DNA of 14,932 bases from Baffinella frigidus (Eukaryota > Cryptophyceae > Cryptomonadales > Baffinellaceae), in assembly GCA_026770585.1 (NCBI GenBank), contig MU646986.1, forward strand, positions 88,197 through 103,128, written 5' to 3'. Of this stretch, positions 1 through 6,415 are shown in pieces. The notes beneath the pieces are model-generated. The model saw only the letters and a program-made list of their open reading frames with translations. It had not been told where the DNA came from and searched no databases. Every line of letters starts with the position of its first letter. Positions within the stretch are counted from its first letter, which is position 1. Position numbers and translations under genes: made by a program.

Positions 1-42
1 CCCAAACCCCGAGTCCCAAACCCTAAACCCTAAACCCAAACC
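1..42. repeat. Degenerate telomere-type repeat, C-strand
   Basis: Irregular run of CCCAAA, CCCTAAA and CCCCGAG words with two perfect adjoining CCCTAAA units. The C-rich strand reads 5' to 3' from the window start, which is the orientation expected at a left chromosome end. The run is too short and imperfect to prove a true terminus. Confidence 0.75.
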
Positions 43-151
43 AGTCCATGATCCAAGAGGCAGCCGTCTTCGACTGCGCGGAGATAGCGACACGCGCGGT
101 TTCTGGGCAGAAAAACACCAAGGAGACCAAGCTGGTATAGATGATTGGTCA

Positions 152-180
152 CGTGACTGGCCATATATTGGCCAGTCACG
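152..180. repeat. Perfect 12-bp stem hairpin
   Basis: CGTGACTGGCCA at 152-163 is the exact reverse complement of 169-180, with a TATAT loop. It lies about 45 bp upstream of a TATAAATA word at 225-232 and ahead of the first A element. Its role is unknown. It could be a palindromic protein site or the remnant of an inverted-repeat element. Confidence 0.6.
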
Positions 181-224
181 AGGTTGGAACACCTTATCCT
201 GGTTCAAATGTTTACAACCCCACA

Positions 225-232
225 TATAAATA
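225..232 (+). promoter_or_regulatory. TATA-box-like word
   Basis: The word TATAAATA follows a less GC-rich stretch and is followed within 40 bp by an A element instead of a recognisable gene. A core promoter here is only a possibility. Confidence 0.15.
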
Positions 233-269
233 GGATCCTCCAGCATTCTCGCGTAGCTTACGGTAGGCC

Positions 270-391
270 TACAGGGGTACCTCGCTCATAAGAAACCGCC
301 CCACCCCTAGGACCGCCGTACGGCCTTAGGTACAGGCCTACTGTAGTGTCCTAGGGGGGGGGCACTTCCTTGTGAGCGAGGTGCCCCTGTA
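270..391. mobile_element. Family A MITE, copy A1
   Basis: The left end TACAGGGGTACCTCGCTCAT is mirrored on the right by GTGAGCGAGGTGCCCCTGTA. The arms are about 37 bp and surround a core of CCTAGG, TAGG and CCTA words, so the whole 122 bp can fold on itself. The terminal TA dinucleotides fit a TA target duplication, as in Tc1/mariner-derived MITEs. That superfamily assignment is inferred from the ends only, since no transposase is present. Confidence 0.85.
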
Positions 392-459
392 TCGCACGCC
401 ATGCCCGATTTGGCCCGGGGTTGCTCACCACAGACGGTGTGTGAGGACTTGTCTTTCTC

Positions 460-569
460 TGTGTAAAGTCACTCCGGGATCCTACATGGGGTAATATCCC
501 CAGACTCCCCCTCCCGAGGCTATGGGGGGTGAGTGGATGATCCTATTGGGGTAGTAGCCCCAGAGTCTT
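460..569 (+). repeat. Repeat L, copy 1
   Basis: About 110 bp, starting TGTGTAAAGTCACTC, with GGGGTAATATCCCC in the middle and GGGGTAGTAGCCCC near the end, each a short stem. The same order of words recurs at 2653-2772. No terminal inverted repeat was seen, so the transposition mechanism is unclear. Confidence 0.75.
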
Positions 570-578
570 CGTGTGTTG

Positions 579-698
579 TGCAGGGTTACCTCGCTCATAA
601 GAAACACCCACCCCCCTAGGATCACCATAGGGCCCTAGGCATGGGCCTACAGTAGGGTCCTAGGTGGGGGGGGTTCTTATGAGCGAGGTACCCCTGTA
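579..698. mobile_element. Family A MITE, copy A2
   Basis: The left end is slightly decayed (TGCAGGGTTACCTCGCTCAT) and the right end is intact (TTATGAGCGAGGTACCCCTGTA). The core carries CCCTAGG, TAGGGCCCTAGG and GTAGGGTCCTAGG. It directly follows repeat L. Confidence 0.8.
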
Positions 699-816
699 GG
701 AGGTGGAGTTAGAATCCATCCGGAAAATGCTCGAGTGAGCGGCCGACACGAGGTACAGTAAGTGGCACAATGCGTCGCATGTGCGGCGCTGCCGCTGGTT
801 GTTTGGCAATAAATTA

Positions 817-916
817 TCCCTTAAGTGGCGGACAGGCGATTAATCGCCCTAACTCGCCCTAGGCAGGTCCTAGGGCCCTACCGTAGGGCGTATGAACCTA
901 CTCGCCACTTAAGGGA
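817..916. mobile_element. Family B MITE, copy B1
   Basis: The ends TCCCTTAAGTGGCG and CGCCACTTAAGGGA are perfect inverted repeats flanked by TA on both sides (815-816 and 917-918), the clearest TA target duplication for this family. The inner sequence GTCCTAGGGCCCTACCGTAG is shared with other B copies. The site reads as AT-rich sequence (AAAT-TA-AATAATT) once the element is removed. Confidence 0.85.
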
Positions 917-1006
917 TAAATAATTCTCTCTCCTCGTTTGTACACAGCGGCGACCAAGCTGGTCTAGCGTTCTGAGGGGGGTGGGGGGCATTCTATAAAG
1001 GTCCTT

Positions 1007-1229
1007 TACAGGGGTACCTCGCTCACACGAACCCCCCCCCCCCCCCCAGGACCACTCTACATGTACATGTAGGACCCTAGGCATGGTCCTAATAGGGTCC
1101 TACGGGGGGGGCGGTTTCTTATCCCTCAAGTGGCCAGGTGGTCAAATTTGACCACCAAGAGGTCCTAGGTAGGTCCTAGGGTCCTACGGTAGGGCGTATG
1201 AGCCTACTGGCCACTTAAGGGATAAGCAA
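1007..1229. mobile_element. Family A MITE A3, interrupted by a B element
   Basis: The left A terminus TACAGGGGTACCTCGCTC begins at 1007. A run of 16 C follows at 1032-1047, then an A core containing ACATGTACATGT. The right arm GGCGGTTTCTTA is broken by a B element. Beyond the B element only AGCAAGG of the A right end remains before the next A element starts, so A3 is fused to A4. Confidence 0.75.
1122..1222. mobile_element. Family B MITE, copy B2, nested in A3
   Basis: The ends TCCCTCAAGTGGCC and GGCCACTTAAGGGA are flanked by TA at 1120-1121 and 1223-1224. The left half holds GGTGGTCAAATTTGACCACC, a perfect 20-bp palindrome. The insertion lies in the TTTCTTA of the A right arm, so B2 is younger than A3. 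Confidence 0.85.
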
Positions 1230-1470
1230 GGGGGTACCTCGCTCATAAGAAAGCGCCACCCCGTAGGACCCTACAGTAGGCCGATGCCTAGCTAGGGCCC
1301 TATGGGTGTCCTAGGGCGGGGGAGGGTCCTACGGGGGGGGCGGTTTCTTATCCCTCAAGTGGCCAGGTGGTCAAATTTGACCACCAAGAGGTCCTAGGTA
1401 GGTCCTAGGGTCCTACGGTAGGGCGTATGAGCCTACTGGTCACTTGAGGGATAAGCAAGGTACCCCTGTA
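1230..1470. mobile_element. Family A MITE A4, interrupted by a B element
   Basis: The left end lacks the first TACAG but keeps GGGGTACCTCGCTCATAAG. The right end AAGGTACCCCTGTA is intact at 1470. A B element sits at the same point of the right arm as in A3. The shared 135-bp block at offset 229 shows that A3 and A4 arose by local duplication, not by two independent insertions. Confidence 0.75.
1351..1451. mobile_element. Family B MITE, copy B3, nested in A4
   Basis: The same element as B2 in the same host position, differing by about two bases by eye. TA lies on both sides (1349-1350 and 1452-1453). One of the differences turns the right end into CACTTGAGGGA. Confidence 0.85.
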
Positions 1471-1490
1471 GGCCATGCAAGCTCCAGGGA

Positions 1491-1639
1491 GATCTCATAG
1501 GAAAACGGTTTTAATTCAAGGCTTTTGGATTGAATGAAAATTACTACACGATTGCTTTAATATTACTAGTAAAACTTATTATGTGTAGTAAATTTCATTG
1601 CCAGAAAGTTTCAAATTAAAACCGTTTTCGTTTGAGATC
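1491..1639 (+). mobile_element. Inverted-repeat element J, copy 1
   Basis: About 149 bp and AT-rich, unlike its neighbours. The ends GATCTCATAGGAAAACGG and CCGTTTTCGTTTGAGATC form arms of about 26-30 bp with a few mismatches. The interior has ATTACTACAC and TTTAATATTACT. The reverse complement of the whole unit recurs at 14707-14855. The target duplication is ambiguous because the AGATC at each edge could belong to the element or to the site. Confidence 0.85.
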
Positions 1640-1678
1640 GTCCCTTTCTTCATGAGCCGCAGACGGGGGCTACAGGCG

Positions 1679-1799
1679 TACAGGGGTACCTCACTCTTAA
1701 GAAACCGCCTGACCCTAGGACCCTACAGTAGGGCCATGCCTAGGGCCCTATGGTGGCCCTGGGGTGGGGGCAGTTTCTCATGAGCGAGGTAGCCCTGTA
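1679..1799. mobile_element. Family A MITE, copy A5
   Basis: The ends are TACAGGGGTACCTCACTCTT and CATGAGCGAGGTAGCCCTGTA, with several substitutions in both arms, so it looks older than A1 or A10. The right terminal TA is shared with the start of the next A element. Confidence 0.8.
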
Positions 1800-2016
1800 C
1801 CTCGCTCATAAGAAACGCCCATCCCCCACGATCACCATAGGGCCCTCGGCATAGGCCTACTGTAGGGTCTTAGGGGAGGTTGGTTTCTTATGAGCGTACA
1901 GGGGGGCTTGATGTGATCCGAAAGGAAGCATGGCCTTTCTACAGAACCAGTTCCGGTGTCCGCCTATGTTGGGAGCTCGAAGAACCTAAAGGACCTAAAG
2001 GCGAGGTACCCCTGTA
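1798..2016. mobile_element. Family A MITE A6, split by element D1
   Basis: The left end is shortened to TACCTCGCTCATAAG and abuts A5. The right arm reads TTTCTTATGAGCG, then a 104-bp insertion, then GCGAGGTACCCCTGTA. Removing the insertion and one GCG restores a normal A right arm, so the boundaries of both elements are exact. Confidence 0.85.
1897..2000 (-). mobile_element. Element D, full copy D1, with GCG target duplication
   Basis: 104 bp with no terminal inverted repeats. On the minus strand it begins CTTTAGGTCCTTTAGG and ends CCCCCCTGTA. GCG flanks it on both sides (1894-1896 and 2001-2003), a 3-bp target duplication inside the A6 right arm. The asymmetric ends exclude a simple MITE. 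By eye it matches the copy at 10186-10289 over its whole length. Confidence 0.85.
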
Positions 2017-2103
2017 GTCGCTGGACTCTGAGAGAAGGGAGGATTGCTTCACCGAACCACAGCCAACCCCCGAACTTGGTTTTAGGTGCTGTAGGTTCTT
2101 TGT

Positions 2104-2201
2104 GAGCCTCGGTCGGACAGGTGACGAGCCTCGGTCGGACAGGTGACGAGCCTCGGTCGGACAGGTGACGAGCCTCGGTCGGACAGGTGACGAGCCTCGG
2201 T
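2104..2201 (+). repeat. Module C, copy 1: 22-bp tandem array
   Basis: Four perfect head-to-tail units GAGCCTCGGTCGGACAGGTG plus AC (2104-2191) are followed by a fifth partial unit. The array runs straight into GGTTGACAAATGAAGGTAAG at 2202-2221, a tail shared with the other C copies. There are no spacers, so it is a minisatellite and not a CRISPR array. Confidence 0.9.
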
Positions 2202-2216
2202 GGTTGACAAATGAAG

Positions 2217-2276
2217 GTAAGTTATTTCTCGCTTGTGTGCTCCCAACATACGCGGACACCGGATCTTGTTTTGCAG
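2217..2276 (+). other. Possible intron following module C
   Basis: The sequence begins GTAAGT after ATGAAG and ends CTTGTTTTGCAG, matching donor and acceptor consensus over 60 nt. The second half overlaps a diverged D sequence (CTCCCAACATACGCGGACAC). Removing it keeps the frame open from the ATG at 2211 to a stop near 2399. Whether it is ever transcribed or spliced is unknown. Confidence 0.3.
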
Positions 2277-2330
2277 AAAGGCCTTTTTGGCGCCCAGGCA
2301 GGGCGTCGGGGGACACTTGGGTTTAAAGTG

Positions 2331-2372
2331 GACGTGACTTGTGTAAAGTCGCTCCGGCTACTCTTATGTGGG
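2331..2372 (+). repeat. Repeat L fragment
   Basis: GTGGACGTGACTTGTGTAAA, followed by GTCGCTCCGG and TTATGTGGGG, corresponds to the first 40 bp of the L copy at 2653. It is truncated after that point. Confidence 0.6.
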
Positions 2373-2652
2373 GCTTGTCCTAAGATGGTTACCCCGTAAT
2401 TAGACCCCGAAAGAGTCTCAGAGCAAACCTAAGACGGGCACTAGTAACCTGTACAATAGTGCCTTGACAGTTGGGCCGGGGCCCAGGCGCAGATTCGCTG
2501 TGTCCCCCCACCGCACGGGGTGCCTTTAGGTCCTTTATCTGCGGCAGGGAACCGCTGGTGCTCGATCCACAGACGATGATGTCCATGGGAGTAGAGTCGT
2601 TTACTGAAGAGAGGACAGGATCCGCACGTGCCGTGGGCCTATATGTCCTAGT

Positions 2653-2772
2653 AGTGGACGTGACCTGTGTAAAGTCACTCTGGTCATCCTATGGGGTAAT
2701 ATCCCCAGACTCCCCCTCACGAGGCTGTCAGGGTGAGTGGATGGTCCTACCTGGGGTAGTATCCCCAGACTT
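2653..2772 (+). repeat. Repeat L, copy 2
   Basis: It begins GTGGACGTGACCTGTGTAAA and contains GGGGTAATATCCCC and GGGGTAGTATCCCC in the same order as the copy at 460-569. It runs into a truncated D sequence at about 2771-2820. Confidence 0.75.
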
Positions 2773-2820
2773 TAGGTTTTTCGAGCTGCCAACATAGGCG
2801 GATACCAGAACTTGTTCTGG
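2771..2820 (+). repeat. Diverged D fragment
   Basis: CTTTAGGTTTTTCGAGCTGC, then CAACATAGGCGGATACCAGA, resembles the first half of D with about five changes. The 3' half is missing. Confidence 0.6.
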
Positions 2821-2898
2821 ACCTAAGTTGGGTGTGGTCGGCGTCAGTGTAATACAGGGTTTACTCGAAAGTCAGGACACGCACCATCCGGCACGCAC

Positions 2899-3019
2899 TA
2901 CAGGGGTACCTCGGTCATAAGAAACAGCCATCCCCTAGGGCCCTACAGTAGGCCTAGGCCTATGGTCCTACGGTGGTCCTAGGGGGGGTGAGGTTTTTTA
3001 TGATCGAGGTACCCCTGTA
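2899..3019. mobile_element. Family A MITE, copy A7
   Basis: The ends are TACAGGGGTACCTCGGTCAT and TGATCGAGGTACCCCTGTA. The C-to-G change in the left arm (CTCGGTC) is not fully compensated on the right (GATCGAG), so the arms have drifted separately. The core has CCCTAGGGCCCTACAG. Confidence 0.85.
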
Positions 3020-3165
3020 GGCCAGATTGGAGGAGAGTGTGAATTACTCAGGACCGTTCTTTTGAACGGTGGTCAACTTTTGGGGAGCTTCCCGCTGGTG
3101 GGAATATGCTCAAAAATGGACGTGTGTACCAGGTTCCTTTAGAAGGACACCGCTTTCAACTCTGT

Positions 3166-3240
3166 GAGCCTCGGTCGGACAGGTGACGAGCCTCGGTCGG
3201 ACAGGTGACGAGCCTCGGTGGTTGACTAATGAAGGCAAGT
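3166..3240 (+). repeat. Module C, copy 2
   Basis: Two full 22-bp units (3166-3187 and 3188-3209) and a third partial one are followed by GGTTGACTAATGAAGGCAAG. The donor-like word is GCAAGT here instead of GTAAGT. Downstream, CACTAAC and CCCTTCTCAAACAG (to 3274) resemble a branch point and acceptor. Confidence 0.85.
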
Positions 3241-3310
3241 TCTCTCTCGAGGCACTAACCCCCTTCTCAAACAGGATGACAGGAGCAACTTTACACAGTC
3301 ACGTCCACTA

Positions 3311-3411
3311 TCCCTCAGGTGGCGAGCTGGTCAAATTTGACCAGCAAGAGGCCCTAGGCAGGTCCTAGGGCCCTACCGTAGGGCGGATGAGCCTACTCGC
3401 CACTTGAGGGA
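3311..3411. mobile_element. Family B MITE, copy B4
   Basis: The left end TA-TCCCTCAGGTGGCGAG and right end CTCGCCACTTGAGGGA form the arms. The right flank is CA, not TA, so the target duplication is decayed. A 21-bp inverted fragment of repeat L (3288-3308) abuts the left end, so B4 may have inserted into an L copy. Confidence 0.8.
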
Positions 3412-3419
3412 CAAGGAGA

Positions 3420-3946
3420 TATAAGCCCGCACGTGCTGAAGACCTCTATTCTCCTCAATGAAGCCTTACTCGCACACGATGTCTCTGTGTGTCTCGAGCG
3501 CCCGAGCGGAGCCCTTCCGCCAGAAGATGGGTCCTTTAGGTCCTTTAGGTTCTTCGAGCTCCCAACATGGGCCTCCGTTTATTTTTTTACATGACTTTTG
3601 AGGCGGGTGCCCTCCTTACAAGTTGTATGTGCTCGTGGCTCGGTGCACTGGGCTGTTCGTGGCTCGGTGCGTCAAGGTCGTTTACCCAGGTTGTACTAGC
3701 TCTGGGAGGTGGCTCAAATTGTATCATGTTTTTTTTTGCGGAAAGCGTTTTTTAAACCCCTCAAATTTGACTTGTGTACCGAAAATGGGGCTTTTCCTTC
3801 AATCGTTTTTGTCAGCTGGGTCGAATTCAACCCTCTGTCCGAAGGAAAGGGAAAAGCTCCAGGCCACAATGTGAGCAGCCCCCCAGGGCTGGTGGAAGTC
3901 CTACATGTAGCGGCGGTGTGTTTTCTTTTTCGAGGTCCCTTGTAGA
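3420..3946. other. Sequence without a recognisable gene
   Basis: It holds a D fragment (3533-3569, TTTAGGTCCTTTAGGTTCTT), two copies of TCGTGGCTCGGTGC about 25 bp apart near 3632-3670, and T-rich stretches. Short open frames occur but show no third-position bias. A decayed A right end (TTTTCGAGGTCCCTTGTA) lies at 3927-3944. Confidence 0.5.
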
Positions 3947-3965
3947 TACAGGGGTACCTCTACTA

Positions 3966-4072
3966 TCCCTGAAGTGGCGAGGGGGTCAAATTTGACCCCC
4001 AAGAGGTCCCAGGCAGGTTCTACATGTAGGGCCCTACTGTAGGGTGTATGAGCCTACTCGCCAGTTCAGGGG
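3966..4072. mobile_element. Family B MITE, copy B5
   Basis: The ends TCCCTGAAGTGGCGAG and CTCGCCAGTTCAGGGG are matched with compensating differences (TGAA against TTCA). The inner palindrome is GGGGGTCAAATTTGACCCCC. It lies close to the left end of A8. Confidence 0.8.
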
Positions 4073-4114
4073 TAAGGAACGGTCTCCATAAAGAACAGGG
4101 CGTTGTGGGGGGGC

Positions 4115-4200
4115 GAGTTCCTTAATAATTAAGGAACGGCAGGCGGGCGTTTTGACTGAGTTCCTTAAAAATCAAGCGACGGACGGCGGGCGTTTTCGGC
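4115..4200 (+). repeat. 43-bp tandem duplication with a 21-bp palindrome
   Basis: Two diverged units start with GAGTTCCTTAA at 4115 and 4158 and end GGCGGGCGTTTT. The first contains GTTCCTTAATAATTAAGGAA plus C (4117-4137), a palindrome of two 10-bp arms around one base. The second unit has lost the palindrome. Confidence 0.75.
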
Positions 4201-4303
4201 TTCCCTGTTTCTTATGAGCGAGGTACCCCTGTACCTCGATCACACTCCCCAGGACCCTAGCTTCTAAGAATAGCACCTGAAAAGGGATGACATCTCCTCT
4301 CTA

Positions 4304-4491
4304 TCCCTTAAGTGGATCCGAAAGGAAGCATGGCCTTTCTACAGAACCAGTTCCGGTGTCCGCCTATGTTGGGAGCTCGAAGAACCTCAAGGACCTAAAG
4401 GGCGAAGGGGTCGAATTCGACCCCAAAGAGGTCCTAGGCAGGTGCTAGGGCTCTACGGTAGGGATTATGAGCCTACTCGCCACTGAAGGGA
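4304..4491. mobile_element. Family B MITE B6, split by a D copy
   Basis: The left end TA-TCCCTTAAGTGG is at 4304 and the right end CTCGCCACTGAAGGGA-TA at 4491. The element is interrupted after AGTGG by 85 bp of D, then resumes with GGCGAAGGGGTCGAATTCGA. TA flanks are present on both sides. Confidence 0.85.
4316..4400 (-). mobile_element. Element D, copy D2, truncated
   Basis: It matches D1 from ATCCGAAAGGAAGC to GGACCTAAAG with one visible change (CTCAAGG for CTAAAGG), but lacks the 19 bp at the TACAGGGGGG end. GG flanks both sides. It sits inside B6, so D has inserted into both A and B elements. Confidence 0.85.
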
Positions 4492-4601
4492 TAGGTCCTG
4501 CTCAGACCCAGCCTCGTTGGGGGTGCGTACATGGGTGCCGTGTTGGCGGTAATCAAGGTCTCTCTCGTGGAGCGCGGCGTGAGTGAGCGTTGCGCTGCAG
4601 T

Positions 4602-4663
4602 GTGAGCCTCAAGGTCCGACAGGTGACGAGCCTCGGCCGGACAGGTGACGACCGAGGCTCACA
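4602..4663 (+). repeat. Module C, copy 3, hairpin form
   Basis: GTGAGCCTC at the start is mirrored by GAGGCTCAC at the end, with diverged 22-bp units between them. The arrangement differs from other C copies, because the last unit is inverted and the ATGAAGGTAAGT tail is absent. Confidence 0.7.
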
Positions 4664-4683
4664 TGCAGGCTGGTTGCGGTACA

Positions 4684-4783
4684 TCCCTTAAGTGGCCAGT
4701 AGGTGCATACGCCCTACCGTAGGGCCCTAGGACCTGCCTAGGACCTCAGGCCCCCAAATCTGGAGGCCTGGTCACGTAAGGGA
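4684..4783. mobile_element. Family B MITE, copy B7, opposite orientation
   Basis: The core reads GCATACGCCCTACCGTAGGG, the reverse complement of the other B cores, so this copy lies in the minus orientation. It ends CACGTAAGGGA-TA. An A element starts five bases later at 4788. Confidence 0.8.
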
Positions 4784-4787
4784 TACG

Positions 4788-4897
4788 TACAGGGGTACCT
4801 CGCTCATAAGAAAGCGCTTCCCCCTAGGGACCCCCATAGGGCCCTACTGTAGGGTCCTAGGGGGGGGGCGTTTTCTTATGAGCGAGGTACCCCTGTA
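4788..4897. mobile_element. Family A MITE, copy A9
   Basis: The ends TACAGGGGTACCTCGCTCAT and ATGAGCGAGGTACCCCTGTA are perfect over 20 bp. At 110 bp it is shorter than the other intact copies because about 10 bp of core is missing (CATAGGGCCCTACTGTAGGG without the intervening GGCATAGGCC). Confidence 0.9.
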
Positions 4898-4957
4898 TCA
4901 TAGGTTACTCGTGGATCAGGGCACGCCACTCCCACGCCACTCCCTAGGATCCCACGG

Positions 4958-5078
4958 TACAGGGGTACCTCGCTCACAAGAAACGCCCCCCCCCCTAGGA
5001 CCACCATAGGGCCCTAGGGATAGTCCTACTGTAGGGTCCTAGGGGGAGGCGGTTTCGTATGAGCGAGGTACCCCTGTA
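4958..5078. mobile_element. Family A MITE, copy A10
   Basis: The ends are intact, TACAGGGGTACCTCGCTCAC and TATGAGCGAGGTACCCCTGTA. A run of 11 C lies in the left arm. It is one of the cleanest copies and a good reference for the family: 121 bp with core CCATAGGGCCCTAGGGATAG. Confidence 0.9.
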
Positions 5079-5470
5079 GGCCTACATGTATTCCCAAGAG
5101 CCGAGGACCCCCCCACTTGAAAGGCTGCCGTCTCCCGGATATCCGGGCGTAACACCATGTTGCAAACATGCTGCCTGCGTGCGCGCCCAGACCAACGCAA
5201 CAATGGGAGCGCCGACTCGAAGGCATGGTAGCCATACATTCGTTGCGATATCTTCATTAGTCAACCATCGAGTTTCATCACCTGACCGAGGCTCCCAGCA
5301 CGCGGCACACCCTCACAGCCCTAGCGGCGCTTCAGCTTGGTCGTCTTTGGTGCTTTGGTGCTTTGTATTACACTCACATCGAAGGCCACGCCCACCTCAC
5401 TCTTGAGGAGATGGGAACAATCTACGGATGAGCTCCTCGATCCTACCTACTCGGGCTGGACCGTCTCACG
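5079..5470. other. Gap between A10 and the minus-strand gene
   Basis: It contains one degenerate module C in reverse orientation at 5251-5294 (TTCATTAGTCAACCATCG, then ACCGAGGCTC). The rest shows no repeat or coding signal that I can support. It lies downstream of the gene that ends at 5471. No clear AATAAA-type signal was seen. Confidence 0.5.
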
Positions 5471-6194
5471 CTAGTTGCCCAGCCTCAACACCGCCTGCAT
5501 CACCCGCACGTATCTCTTGTACGCTCGCTGTCTGTCCTTGTCCGCGCTGGTCTCTTCCTCGCGAGACGCCGCGGCACAGGAGAGGCACGCGTCTTGCCCC
5601 CCGACGTCCTCGCCGCGCTCGCTGTTGAGCTCGTCGAGCCACACAGACAAAGCGTCGAGCCGCCGGCTGGTGCTGGTGCTGCTGCGACGCTGGAAAGTGT
5701 CCTGCTCCGCGGAGAGATCCGCGCGAGAGCAGTTGCGAGTCGCGGGGGAGTCGAGGAGCGACGGGCTGGGGTGGTCTTGCTCGTTGGCTTGGTGCATGGT
5801 GCTCATGCTCGGGACTTCTCCCGTCTTGGGAGTGTCAGACCCGTCGGCATTGGGTCTCGAAGTCCGCCGCACGCACCTGCAGCTGGTGGAGAGACGTGGA
5901 GGCATCCTCCTTGGCGCTGGCCGCGTCGGGCCCAGAGGGGCGGCGGGTGGACTGAGACGACGTCCCCATGGACGATGCGCGCTCTTCTGTCGCGGGGATG
6001 GACACGCTGTCGGAGTCGACAACGAGGGCGTAGCTGGCGACGGTGTCCGGGCGGTGCGGTGCGGCGTCGTCGACGTGCGTGGCCGGCGCATTGGAGGTGG
6101 GCACGGTGTTTGCGACGGAAGCCGGGCCAGGAGGGGACTCGAAGATGAGGCGTTCCTGGGCGAGGTGTGCGAAGTCGATGTGGCGCCAAGGCAT
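5471..6194 (-). CDS. Spliced hypothetical protein, two exons
   Basis: Function is not recognised. Exon 1 runs 6194 down to 5877, exon 2 runs 5824 down to 5471, and a 52-nt intron lies between. The spliced frame from the first ATG in the open frame gives 223 residues. Exon 2 has about 85 percent G or C at third codon positions by hand count, and exon 1 is similarly biased, which is the main evidence for coding. The protein starts MPWRHIDFAHL. It has a Pro/Ala/Thr/Asp-rich middle, a Ser-rich stretch near residue 155, an acidic segment (WLDELNSERGED), a Cys pair (CLSC) and a basic C-terminus (KDRQRAYKRYVRV). No signal peptide or membrane helix is evident. The open frame and codon bias continue upstream of 6194 to about 6332, where GTGACTGTTGCAG resembles an acceptor, so an earlier exon is likely and the true N-terminus is uncertain. 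The region just upstream is repeat-rich. Confidence 0.7.
5825..5876 (-). other. 52-nt spliceosomal intron
   Basis: The minus strand reads CAG then GTGCGT at the donor, GTCTGAC nine bases before the 3' end as a branch-point match, and CTCCCAAG at the acceptor. Unspliced, the exon 1 frame hits TGA inside this segment. Removing the 52 nt joins a complete Gln codon to ACG (phase 0) and continues through 117 GC3-rich codons. Confidence 0.7.
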
Positions 6195-6415
6195 GAAAGG
6201 GAGCGCGGCTTGCTGGAGCTCGGTGGGGTTGTTACTAGTGCGGTCGCGGGGAACGGCTGGAGGAGCGTGTGCGAGGTAGGATTGGATGGAAAAGAAACGG
6301 GCTTGATAAACGTTCGTTTTTCTTTCCTCGACCTGCAACAGTCACTTGCAAGGGGGTCGGAGATTTTGACCTCCCTTCCATTTTACAACACGAAAACGGA
6401 CACCCGCGTGTTTTT

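Larger units (their letters stand above)
3947..4233. mobile_element. Composite family A element A8
   Basis: The left terminus TACAGGGGTACCTC is at 3947 and the right terminus TTTCTTATGAGCGAGGTACC to 4233. Between them lie a B element and a 43-bp tandem duplication instead of the normal A core. Either foreign sequence replaced the core, or two A fragments now bracket unrelated DNA. Confidence 0.6.

Noticed and set aside
2104-2201. CRISPR array from 22-bp repeats
   Set aside because: Units are directly adjacent with no spacers, and the context is eukaryotic.
4411-4424. tRNA B-box-like GGTCGAATTCGACC
   Set aside because: It is the internal palindrome of a B element. No acceptor or anticodon stem surrounds it.
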